The position numbers were made by a program, and so were the translations under genes. From contig WOAB01000506.1 of assembly GCA_027886185.1 (NCBI GenBank), positions 2,170,001 through 2,234,000 of the forward strand: 64,000 nt of DNA. Reading direction: 5' to 3'. Shown in pieces: positions 35,878-47,000 of this stretch; the first letter of the stretch is position 1, and each line of letters starts with the position of its first letter. Under the pieces are notes generated by a model. That model did not search any database. It was not told the origin of the DNA and was given only the letters and a program-made list of their open reading frames with translations. The stretch comes from Rheum nobile. Lineage: Eukaryota > Streptophyta > Magnoliopsida > Caryophyllales > Polygonaceae.

Positions 35878-38800
35878 ATGGGTGAAAGCATTAGGCTGAA
35901 GCCATTTGATGGTAATGGCGACTATGCCATGTGGAAGGTCAAGATGAAAGCCATCTTGATCAAGGAGAAGTGCTACCGGGCAATTTCTGAGGAATGGCTG
36001 ATTGGCACGTCCAATGCAGAGATTAAGGAAACTCAAGACCTTGCTCACTCAGAGATCATGATCAGGTTAACTGACGACGTAGCTCGTCAGGTTGTAAGTA
36101 TTACTCAACCTAAAGCTCTCTGGAATGCTTTGGATGAACTTTTCTTGCACAAGTCTTTGCCCAGTAGAATTTCCCTATTATGCAAACTATTCACTTTCAA
36201 AATGGATGTGTCCTTGACTGTGAATGAAAATCTTGACAATTTCCTGAGAATGACTCAAGACCTTAAAAGATGTGATGATGAAATTAAAGAGACTCACCAA
36301 GCTGTGTTGCTTCTGAATTCTTTGCCTGCTCAGTTTGACATCCTTAAGGATGTCATCCAATATGGTCGTGATGAATTGACTCTACCTAAGATAACTGAGG
36401 CTATAACTCAAAAGGATGAAGTTCTTAAGGTTTTTAAGTCTAGACATAAGACTAAAATTGAACCTAAAACTGAATCTAAGTCTGAAGTGTTAATGACCAA
36501 AAGTAAATGGAAAAACCATCACAAGAAGTCTAATAAAGATAAAACTGAGAAGTCTGATGGCAAGAATTTTGACAAGTCTAAAGTGAAATGCTATTATTGT
36601 AACAAAGATGGCCACTTTGCTAAAGATTGTCATAAAAGAATTCGTGATGATAAAAACAAAGGGAAAAACAATGTTGACTCTTCAAATGTGTTTGAATCTC
36701 ATCCTGAATATTCTCATGAATTGCTTATGGTTGCTAAGAACTCTGCTTGCAATGATTGGATATTAGATTCTGGTTGTACCATGCATGCCACCCCCAATAG
36801 GGGCTTGTTTGCTTCTCTGTCTTTATGTGATGGTGGAGAAGTTATGTTAGGTGATCACACTACACTTATGATAAAAGGTGTAGGAAATATACCTATGAGA
36901 ATGCATGATGGTAAAATCAGAACTATTCAAAATGTTAAGTGGGTTCCCAACCTAAGAAGAAACTTGTTATCTGAATCCATGTTTGATGATCTGAATTGTC
37001 ATATTATAACACATCATGGTATAAGAGATGTCATAAGAGATGGGAAAGTTCTTATAAGAAGCATGAAAAAGGGAGGGCTTTATTATGTTATTTCTTCTCC
37101 TGAATTGAATGTTTCTACTGATGTGATTAAAAGTGGCAATTCTGATTATACAAAATTATGGCATGACAGACTAGGACATATAGGCAACACTGGCTTATCT
37201 CACTTGTTTAAGCATGGCTTGATTGAACAAGAACCTTGTGTGCTTGAGTTCTGTGAGAATTGCATCTTTGGAAAGAAAACAAAACACAGTTTTAGGAAAT
37301 CTACCTACACTGCAAGCAGACCCCTAGAGTATGTTCATTCAGATCTCTGGGGGCCTGCACAAGTTGATACAATTGGGGGTAGGAAATATTTTCTATCCCT
37401 AATTGATCACTTTTCCAGAAAAGTGTGGGTAAATCTCCTAAGAACTAAGGATGAGGCTTTTGACTCCTTTAAATCATGGAAAGTCATGGTTGAGAGTCAA
37501 ACTGGCCTGAAAATGAAATGCCTAAAAACTGATAATGGTCTTGAGTTTTGCAATCAGTCCTTTGACTTGTTTTGCAAAAACAATGGCATTAAAAGGCATC
37601 TCACAGTTCCTGGCACCCCTCAGCAGAATGGTACTGCGGAGAGGATGAACAGGACCTTACTTGAAAAGGCTAGATGCATGTTGATAAGTTCAGGAATGAG
37701 ACCATCAATGTGGGGAGAGGCTGTAGTTACTGCAGCCTACCTCATAAATCGATCTCCTTCCTCTGTAGTGAATTTTAAAACACCACAAGAGTTGTGGACA
37801 GGGAAAAAGCCTAACATGACCCACCTGAGACCTTTTGGGTGTACTGCATACTCCCAAATATCTCAAGGCAAGCTCAACCCTAGAGCTCAAAAGTGTGTCA
37901 TGTTAGGATATCCTGAAGGTGTAAAAGGCTATAAACTATTACTTATACAGCCTAATGGCTACAAAGTGATAGTTTCTAGAAATGTCACCTTTAATGAAAA
38001 AGATTTTCACTTCAAAAATAAACTAACGCTTGCATCTGAGCCCACAGGTATAAATGAAGACACTGGTGGCACTCGAGTCCAATTGGGGCAGTTTTTTGAG
38101 CCAGACCACCAGCAGAATGCTCAAGAGGAGGAATTTGACATCGGCTACTCCTCCACTGAGCCTATTGTGAGCTCTGAAGAGCACTCTGAAGCAGGGGAAC
38201 AACCAGTCACACAAGAAAGTAATGGAGAAAATGCTGGTCAGCAACCTCACCAATTAGGTGGGGGAGTAAGTGAACCTTCTAACTCTCCCTCTAATAATGA
38301 TGAACCTTCTGAAAATGTTCATAGTGATGCCTCTCATGAAAATACTGAGAACATGCCTGACCTCTCCAATTACCAACTTGTTAGGGATAGGGAACCCAGG
38401 GTTAGAATACCCAATAAAAAGTTCACATCTAATATTGTTGAGTTTGCTCTTCTTGTGGCTGATCTGGTTGCTACTTACACCCCTGACACTTATGAACAAG
38501 CTGTAAACTGCTCTAAGGCTAATGAATGGCTCAAAGCTATGCATGAAGAAATTCAATCTATGCATGTGAATAACACCTGGACCTTAGTTCCTAAACCCAC
38601 TCATGCTAGACTTATAGACTGCAAATGGATTTTTAAACTTAAAGATGGGGCTAATGAATTAGAACCTCCTAGATATAAAGCTAGACTTGTAGCTAAGGGT
38701 TTTACCCAGAAGGAGGGGGTTGATTATAATGACATATTTGCTCCTGTTGTAAAGTATAAAACCATGCGTCTATTACTTGCTATGACTGCTGTCTTTGATT

Positions 38801-40050
38801 GGGAATTGGAACAAATGGATGTGAAAACTGCTTTTTTGCATGGTGACTTGAATGAGACCATATTCATGAGACAGCCTAAAGGCTTTGTAGAAAAAACCAA
38901 ACCTGAGCATGCTTGTTTGTTAAAGAAGTCCATTTATGGGTTGAAACAGTCACCTAGACAATGGAATATAAAGTTTGATAATTGCATGAGAACTCTTGGC
39001 TTCATAAGAAGCAGATATGACACTTGTCTCTATTTTAAAAATGTTAAAACCAAAACTCCTGTGTTTGTTCTGCTGTATGTGGATGATATGCTTCTTATCA
39101 GTAGCTCTAAAGTTGCTATATCTGGTGTTAAGCATGATCTTAAGAAACATTTTGACATGAAGGACCTTGGTCCTGCTCAGAAAATTTTAGGAGTTGAAAT
39201 CATAAGAGATAGAGACAAGAAAACAATAAGATTATCTCAAGTCAATTATCTGCATAAGGTGCTTGAAAGGTTTGCTATGCTTAAGGCTAAGCCTGCTCCC
39301 ATTCCCTTAGGAGGGCACTTAGAACTCTCTAAATCTATGTGTCCTTCTTCTGCTGCTGATATTGAAAAGATGAAAGTCATACCTTATGATGTTGCTGTAG
39401 GTTCTGTGATGTACTCCATGTTATGTACTAGACCTGACTTGGCCTTTGCTATAAGTGTTCTTAGCAGATATATGTCAAATCCGGGTGAGAAACACTGGGC
39501 AGCTATGAAGTATGCCCTCAGGTACATCTCTGGTACTAAGAATATGGGGCTGGTATATACTGAGCACACCTCTAGAAATGAGCTAGTGGGGTATGTTGAC
39601 TCAGATTATGCCAGCAACAAGGATACTCGTAAGTCCACTACCTCTTACTTCTACACTTGGGCTGGAAATTGTGTTTCCTGGAAAGCACAACAACAGACCA
39701 TTGTAGCTCTGTCTTCAACTGAGGCTGAATACATAGCTGCTACTGAGGCTAGTAAAGAAGCAACTTGGTTGAAGGGCATTTTGTATGAGATAGAGAATAG
39801 GACATACTTGCCTGTCTTGAACATGGATAGTCAGAGTGCTTTATATCTTTGTAAAGATCCTGTCTACCATGAACGAACCAAGCACATTGATGTGAGGTTT
39901 CATTACATCAGAGATGAAGTAGAAAAACAGCAGCTGAAAGTAGTGAAAATTGCAGGTGATGTTAATCCTGCAGATTTTGGCACTAAGGTGGTTCCTGCTA
40001 ATAAGTTTGTCTTTTGCAGGGATAGCCTCCACATCCATGATGTTCACTGA
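35878..40050 (+). CDS. Copia gag-pol polyprotein, 1390 aa
   Basis: Encodes all proteins needed for retrotransposition. The ATG at 35878 (MGESIRLKPFDGNGDYAMWK) is preferred to the upstream in-frame ATG at 35833 because copia gags start just before the L.PFDG..Y..W block. Approximate residues: gag 1-235; zinc knuckle CYYCNKDGHFAKDC at 237-250; protease WILDSGCTMHA near 295; integrase HHCC from about 428 (HDRLGH...CENC); DDE Asp in HSDLWG near 487, Asp in KTDNGLEF near 551, Glu in QQNGTAERMN near 587; RT from about 900 with YVDDMLLIS near 1066; RNase H with GYVDSDYA near 1237, LSSTEAEYIA near 1275 and the closing HIDVRFHYIRD near 1336. All key residues visible are present, with no stop or frameshift. 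Gag and pol are in one frame, as in most plant copia elements. Length is normal for the group. Confidence 0.96.
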   Translation: MGESIRLKPFDGNGDYAMWKVKMKAILIKEKCYRAISEEWLIGTSNAEIKETQDLAHSEIMIRLTDDVARQVVSITQPKALWNALDELFLHKSLPSRISLLCKLFTFKMDVSLTVNENLDNFLRMTQDLKRCDDEIKETHQAVLLLNSLPAQFDILKDVIQYGRDELTLPKITEAITQKDEVLKVFKSRHKTKIEPKTESKSEVLMTKSKWKNHHKKSNKDKTEKSDGKNFDKSKVKCYYCNKDGHFAKDCHKRIRDDKNKGKNNVDSSNVFESHPEYSHELLMVAKNSACNDWILDSGCTMHATPNRGLFASLSLCDGGEVMLGDHTTLMIKGVGNIPMRMHDGKIRTIQNVKWVPNLRRNLLSESMFDDLNCHIITHHGIRDVIRDGKVLIRSMKKGGLYYVISSPELNVSTDVIKSGNSDYTKLWHDRLGHIGNTGLSHLFKHGLIEQEPCVLEFCENCIFGKKTKHSFRKSTYTASRPLEYVHSDLWGPAQVDTIGGRKYFLSLIDHFSRKVWVNLLRTKDEAFDSFKSWKVMVESQTGLKMKCLKTDNGLEFCNQSFDLFCKNNGIKRHLTVPGTPQQNGTAERMNRTLLEKARCMLISSGMRPSMWGEAVVTAAYLINRSPSSVVNFKTPQELWTGKKPNMTHLRPFGCTAYSQISQGKLNPRAQKCVMLGYPEGVKGYKLLLIQPNGYKVIVSRNVTFNEKDFHFKNKLTLASEPTGINEDTGGTRVQLGQFFEPDHQQNAQEEEFDIGYSSTEPIVSSEEHSEAGEQPVTQESNGENAGQQPHQLGGGVSEPSNSPSNNDEPSENVHSDASHENTENMPDLSNYQLVRDREPRVRIPNKKFTSNIVEFALLVADLVATYTPDTYEQAVNCSKANEWLKAMHEEIQSMHVNNTWTLVPKPTHARLIDCKWIFKLKDGANELEPPRYKARLVAKGFTQKEGVDYNDIFAPVVKYKTMRLLLAMTAVFDWELEQMDVKTAFLHGDLNETIFMRQPKGFVEKTKPEHACLLKKSIYGLKQSPRQWNIKFDNCMRTLGFIRSRYDTCLYFKNVKTKTPVFVLLYVDDMLLISSSKVAISGVKHDLKKHFDMKDLGPAQKILGVEIIRDRDKKTIRLSQVNYLHKVLERFAMLKAKPAPIPLGGHLELSKSMCPSSAADIEKMKVIPYDVAVGSVMYSMLCTRPDLAFAISVLSRYMSNPGEKHWAAMKYALRYISGTKNMGLVYTEHTSRNELVGYVDSDYASNKDTRKSTTSYFYTWAGNCVSWKAQQQTIVALSSTEAEYIAATEASKEATWLKGILYEIENRTYLPVLNMDSQSALYLCKDPVYHERTKHIDVRFHYIRDEVEKQQLKVVKIAGDVNPADFGTKVVPANKFVFCRDSLHIHDVH

Positions 40051-40160
40051 GATGTGGTAGGGCCAAGGAGAGACGGGGAAAGACTCTAGAAAGAAGTTCC
40101 TGAATGCACACGAATTAGAAGAACTATGTAACAGTTTAAAGCTTGGATTAGAAGGGCATT

Positions 40161-40923
40161 TGTTGTGTTTGATAATCCAGCTTTAATTTTGTCTAAGTGT
40201 TTGGATGGCAGGGTGAGGTGTGAATTAGAGATCCTAGTCTAAGGCCAAACCGGGTTTACTAGCCACTCATATGCAACCCCGGTCTAATACCGGTTCGGAG
40301 GCATATGTTGGGTTAAGTGACCTTTGGGCTTTAGTTTGCTACAGGTGTTTGTTGGGCTCATTTGTTGCGAGGCCCATCTGGCTTCAACTCCAGATCTGCC
40401 TATCTGACCTAGCTATATATGCTCCAGTTTCATCTGTTGTTGGTGACTGTAGACTTGACTGCGCCACAGAAAAGAGAGAGAAGAGAAAAGAGAGAAGAGA
40501 AAAGAGGAGAAGAGAAGAGAGCGTCTCCGGTGGTTGTCGCCGGCGCTTCTGGTGTCCACCTTGGTCACTTTAGCGAAGTCTTCGTCGGAAGCTTCGTCAG
40601 CCTTGAAAGGGGGCAGAATCCCTTTCCACAGTCGTCTTCATCCTCGCTGTTTTCTTTATGTCTCTTTGTGATTCTCTTCAGTAGTGTTAGCTAGGGTTTC
40701 TGATTGCTCCTCTGTAACCAACACTTGTGTTCTTTCTTTCGTTAGTGCATTTGGGTTGAGTCTCCCGTCTCGAGGCTCCGCGGATGTAGGGAAACCGAAC
40801 CGCGTAAACATCTCTGGTGTCTTCACTGTCTTCTTCTTGCTTGCTTTCATTTTTGGTTTTTACTTTGCGATTCAAACTTAGATCTGGCGATAACTTGAGA
40901 TTGTGACTAAAATCTGGATTACA
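40161..40923 (+). repeat. 3' LTR of copia element
   Basis: Same 763 bp as the 5' LTR with no difference noticed. Preceded by GGATTAGAAGGGCATT, a weak purine tract. Confidence 0.95.
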
Positions 40924-41009
40924 TATACATCAACCCAAAAACAAACAGATGCATGAAACAAACGTTCTACAAGAAGATGGATGGAAGAGCTAGCGATAAA
41001 AGGCCAGGC

Positions 41010-44000
41010 CTAGATACGACGAGCGAGTTCACAGAGATTGAATGGGTAGACTTCGGACTTGTTGGGAGAGTGAAAGGCCTTTGCAGCGAGTATAGCATTA
41101 ACAGCTTCAGTATTGTGTTGGCCGTCGAAGAAGACGTAAGCATGCCTGTTTGGACACACCCCTCCATCCTCCTTACATCCTAACTTCACGTTCCCAATTG
41201 CGGTTCTCAGCTCACAACAAGCCCCGGTCACATTCTGAAATCCTGCATCAATATCATGCATATATACACAAAATATATATTATATGATTGGCACAACATA
41301 TACTATAAATAAAAAATATGTACGTAGTTCTTGCAAAGAATTTTGGTATGTATGTAATTAGTGAAGTATATATATACGTACCTTTAGGAAGAGGGTTATT
41401 GATGATATCAGTGATGATAGTGTAGGCATCAAGAAGTAGGAATTGGGATCCGGGTAGATCCGAATTGAGCTGGTCGACCAGATGCAGCAGCTGGGTGTAG
41501 AACAATCTAGTAATGAGGTTGGAGGGCTGATGACAACCTTTGGTGGTGTTGGTGTACTCCCTGATCCAAGGGTTGCATCCAAGCGGGTACACTGTAACCA
41601 CCAAGAAGTTCCTCGCCCCAACGTTATATAAGCTCTGCAATCCATCATATTTGTTTAAACTCGCCACCTATATTCTGTTACTTTACAATTCTTTATTATT
41701 ATTGTTACTATCATTGCTAATTTTGTCATAGAGTTGTTAAAGTTTGATATGTTGACAAGAGAAGAGATGCTTAGTAGGGCTCTATTTTAGTCAATTAGCA
41801 ATAAGAGGAGAGGAGGAGTTTAATGATATTATATATATAATTAGATAGAAAACAAACTCATATTAATTGTAATCCTATTTGATATCATGTTAGACTGTTG
41901 GTCGTGGTAGGTAGGGAGATCAAATTCTCTACTCACTTCGATCTATGCTCTCTCTATGTTAATCTTATTTATTTTATATTTTAAAGCCTAAATTTCAAAC
42001 CCTAAATCCTAAAATATAAACCCTATATCCAAATCTTAAATCCCATATCATATACCCTAAATCCTAAATCTAAATTATTAAACCTAATTATAGGTTTATG
42101 ATATAAAATAGGAAAAATAAAACTTAAAGGGAGCACAATTAGAGAGCATGAAATTTGAAGTGGTAGATAGTGTTTTAATGAGAGATAACTGATTTGTATA
42201 GACTAGCATTGGTTATACTTTTTTTTGGATAAGGTAAGAATTCGAATTACCACACATAGCAATGTCGGGTAATTCGATAGGCCGATAAATCGACATTCAG
42301 ACAAACCGACATGATAGAGCAAACGACAAACCAAGAAAAAAATACAACAAAACAATTAAAGAACCTAAACGACCTAGGAAGAGAATAGAGTAAAGTACTA
42401 AGGAATTGCCACCAAAAACCGGGTCAGACAGATCAGTGCAGAATGAACCACCATGACGTTGTCCTCACCTAAATGAGGAATCTTCAGGAGTTTCGACCAC
42501 CTTGATGTTGCCCCCACAAAAAAAAATAAAAATCTTCAAGAGCCTCACACACGACCACAACCACGTCCGGAACAACTCAGTTCCACACTAGATTGGCTCC
42601 TCAATTGCAAGGAAGTATTCATAAGATCAACAGAGAGGTTTCTTACCAATTAAAATTGTTCAAGACTAAAAAGATTTCGTTTGTTCGAATTGGTAACTAC
42701 AATCCTATAATAGGAGAGTAGAAATACATGTATTGGTTGTTGTTTAGTTGTCAAATTCTCGGGTTGTAGGATAAGTATCGCATTGGTTACACGTTAGATC
42801 TTACGTTACACAATCTGTGATATAATTACTCAAGTAACTAATTTATTATATCTCAAATCGAGGAGATGAAACGTACGTATGTACTCCATCTCTTGTTTCA
42901 CATCATAGCCTCCATTCATGACCTATATTTAAAATACATTTTTTTCATTTTTTTAAGTGGTTAAAGATTATATAAGAAATGATTTAGTGGATATATTTAT
43001 AGAGAGAATGTGTTAGCTTTGAACGGTTTATTAGGTGTGAATGTGTGGAAAAGTTTTGCAGTTGGATTTTAATAAATTAGTGTTTTACATATGTCTGTTA
43101 TTAAAACACAAAAAACGACTAGATCATATTTTTTTCCATATAATTCGTGTTATTTCTGAATAAAATTCACTCGCACGCTTAAAACTTTGTGCACCAAAAA
43201 TATACTAAAATGTGCACCAGAGTTATAATGAAATGTGCACTAGAATTTTTAAACCTTAGGGAAATATATAAGTTTTTGAATTCTTACAGTGCAATGAAGA
43301 TGAGAGTGAATCATATAGGTCAATGGTGCTTTACATAAAGCATATTTGTGCATCAAAGAGTTATTTATGTATACGTTATGATGTTATTCGTATATGTGCA
43401 TCACATTTTCCTGTGTGTACATCATATTTTCATGTGTTTGTGCATTGTATTCAACGCGTTTGTGCATTCCATTTCCATGTATTTGTTTTCACAATATTCT
43501 ATGCATATGTTTTTGTTTTAATATAATGTGTGCATTATATTATAATATACATTTTTTTATGCATAACAACTATGTTATTATGTACACCATATATCATTTA
43601 TATGTGCATAAAAAATGTATCAATTTTTACGTCATAGCATTGTACGTATATGTGCATCACATTTCATTTGTTTTGTGCATCACATTTGATGTGTTTTGTA
43701 CATCACATCCCACATGTTTGTGCATTATATTTTCATGTGTTTGTGCATCACAATATTTCAAGTATGTGTTTTTGCTTTTAATATAAAGTGTGCATGACAT
43801 TTAGATGTGTTTGTTTATGGTATTATGTGCACCACATTTTATGTATTTGTGCACCACATTTTATCTGTTTATGCATCACATTTTCATATATGTGTACATC
43901 GCATTTTCATGTGTTTGTGCATTACAACTATGTGCACCACATTTTATCTGTTTGTGCATCAGATTTCATGTGTTTGTGCACCACATTTCATGTATTTATG

Positions 44001-47000
44001 TATCACATATTTCTATGTTTGTGCATTAAATTTTCATATTTTGTGCACCATATTTCATGTATTAGTACATCACATTTTTCTATGTTAATGCATCTTAATG
44101 TCATGTACGTGTTTGTGTATAACAACTATGTTCTTATATGCACAACATTTCATGTATTTGTGTATCACATTTTTCTATATTTGTGCATCTAATTTTCATG
44201 TTTTGTGCATAACAACTATGTTATTATGTGCACCACATTTTCATGTTTGTGCACCAAATTTCATGTGTTTGTGCACCATATTTCATGTATTTGTGTATCA
44301 CATATTTCTATGTTTGTGCATAAAATTTTCATATTTTGTGCACCACATTTCATATATTAGTGCATCACATTTTTCTATGTTAATGCATCTTAATGTCATG
44401 TACATGTTTGTGTATAATAACTATGTTATTATATGCACCACATTTCATGTATTTGTGTATCAGATTTTTCTATGTTTGTGCATCTAATTTTCATATTTTG
44501 TGCATAACAATTATGTTATTATGTGCACCACATTTTGTTTATTTGTGAATCACATTTTTCAATTTTTGTGAATCACATTTTCATGTGTTTATGCATAACA
44601 ACTATGTTATTATATGCAACACATTTGATGTGTTTGTGCACCAAATACTCTTGGATATTTGGTGTACATTTTAAAAGTCACATTTTGTGTTTTGTATAGG
44701 AAAATAATATTTGGAATGAAACATGTTCTAATCACATTATCATTTTAATGAAAATTCAATCTCAACTCATACACTTTCACAAAATGCATGATCTTACACA
44801 ACAAATCACATACATTAAATGAAATACTAGTGCGCAGTTTAATATAATTTAGGTGCACATTTCAACGTACTCAGGTACACATTTTAAATGTGAATTATAC
44901 AGATAGAAATCGTCCGTGTCGTTTTCTTTAGCTTTTTAATGAAAAATCAATCTGAACTGTTTATTCTGAAATCTGAACAACTAATATTTGTCCACAAGTT
45001 CACACCTAACCCACCGTTTGCACCCAAAAAACCCTCATACATGCATGTCACTATAATATAAGGGTACGTTTAAGGACTGCATTATACTCATTGCAATTAA
45101 TTTGCATGATTGAGGGCAAACCATATAAGTTTGTTGTTATATATATATGTTTCCTAATCACTAACTAACTAACTACTAGACTTGAGCAAATGCGTCGGGC
45201 TGGCTCACCCACCCACTCAGCCTGCTTGTACAAATGGGCGGATAATATTAAGTTTATTTAGCCTGATCCACATGTTTATGCGGTTGGGACGCGAACACTG
45301 ATAATTTCCCATTTAGCCAAGATAGCTTGCCCGAAAGCCCGAATTAGATGTTAAATATAAATAAAATATATATGTTTATATAAACAAATATAATTTATAA
45401 AATATATAGTGAATGTGTCAGGTGCGGACGAGTTTAAAGTGCGAACAAATAAACAAATCGGTAAAAAAATGGCACGACCGAATTATATCAGTATAATTTG
45501 CATAATAAAATTCGCTGGGCAAAAGACAACTTTTGTGCATGCACCAAGTTGTACCATTTTGTGCACCAAAGTCTATTGAAAAATGCACTATAATATATTG
45601 AATTGTGCACCAGAATTTTATTGAATTGTGCGCTTGTATTTTATTTAGCAGTGCACAAACACATCAACCTTCTCAATGTACAAATACATGAACTCTGGTG
45701 CACAATAATTTGAAAGGTGGTATACATTTATTTATGACATGTTGCATCGGAATTTTATTGAATTATGCATTTGTATTTTATTTAAATACATTAGTAGTGC
45801 ACAAACACATGTTTTGTGGTGCATAATTATTTGTAACATGATGCACATTTATTTATGACATGGTGCACAACCATCTCAGTGCACATCTATTGTAAATATG
45901 GTGCACATTCCATCTTAGTGCACAAACACATCAATCATCTCAGTGCACAAACACATGAACTATGGTGCACAATTCTTTGTAACGTGTTTACATTTATTTA
46001 TGACATGGTCCACAACCATATCAGTGCATAATTTTTTTTAAATGATGCACATTCCATCTCACTGAGCAAATGCGGGCCGACCCGTATAAAATTTAAATTA
46101 TATAAAAATATATTTAAAAATACATTAAAAAAATAAATATAACCTAAAAAATACATAAAAAAATAATAATTTAACGGGCCGGCCCAGCCCGGCCCGCTAA
46201 ATACCAAAAAAATATACCAAAAAATAATTTAAATATAAGTTATATGTCATGCGGGCCGGCCCGGCCCACTCTTCCGGGCGGGCCCGGTTAGCCCCTTGGG
46301 CCCGACAAACGGGCTCGGCCCGGGCCCGCAAAAACGGGCCCGAATTTTGGCTAAAGCTCGGGCCCGCGTTTGATCAGGTCTACATATTATGCACAATTAT
46401 CTCTATTAACTTTTAATTGTAACATGATGCACTGCTACTAGTAACATAGTCACAATTATTCATAACATGATGCACATCTAAAGTGGTGCACAAGTATGTG
46501 TAACTCTAGTACACTGACCGATCAAGGGTCGTCAACGGTGGTGAACTGCCGGTCAACAATGGTCAACGTCGGAGCTTCGGTTGGTCAATGTGGGAGACAA
46601 TTGTGCACCAAAATATATGTGCACTTGTTTGAACATAGTTGTGCACCAGCTTGCACATGGCTGTGCACCTCACCCTTTTTGTGCACCATATTGCACGGGC
46701 TTGTGCACCCCGTGTGCACCTTCGGACCAGGTCAGGCTCATTTATATATATAAATAGACTTAACTTAACTTAACTTAATCAAATTCCTATTCGCCTTCAT
46801 GTTATGTTATTTGGCCCGTACGTTTATGTTGTGTTTTTTTTTGCAGTTACTATATACACTACGAAATTCGCCTTTTCGCACTACAATTTTCTACGCAATA
46901 ATATGGCGTACGATGTATTTTAGCGCAGAATCTCAAAAACGAGGAAATACGTACAAATTTTTTTAAAAATACATTTCTTTCTCTACGCCAATATTTGGTG

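Larger units (their letters stand above)
34856..40923 (+). mobile_element. Ty1/copia retrotransposon, intact, 6.07 kb, TSD TATAC
   Basis: Both LTRs are 763 bp (34856-35618 and 40161-40923). They look identical: every translated frame inside them is the same in both. TATAC flanks at 34851-34855 and 40924-40928. An iMet primer-binding site follows LTR1. One uninterrupted polyprotein ORF fills the interior. Identical LTRs mean very recent insertion, and the element may still be autonomous. RT and RNase H blocks fit the Tork/Tnt1 group (inference from motifs). It landed 86 bp beyond the stop of the minus-strand GDSL gene. Confidence 0.96.

Noticed and set aside
43394..44487. Long His/Cys/Phe-rich reading frames across the GTGCAC array, looking like zinc-binding repeats
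   Set aside because: They follow from the short DNA repeat in several frames at once and have no start context or homology. Treated as minisatellite.
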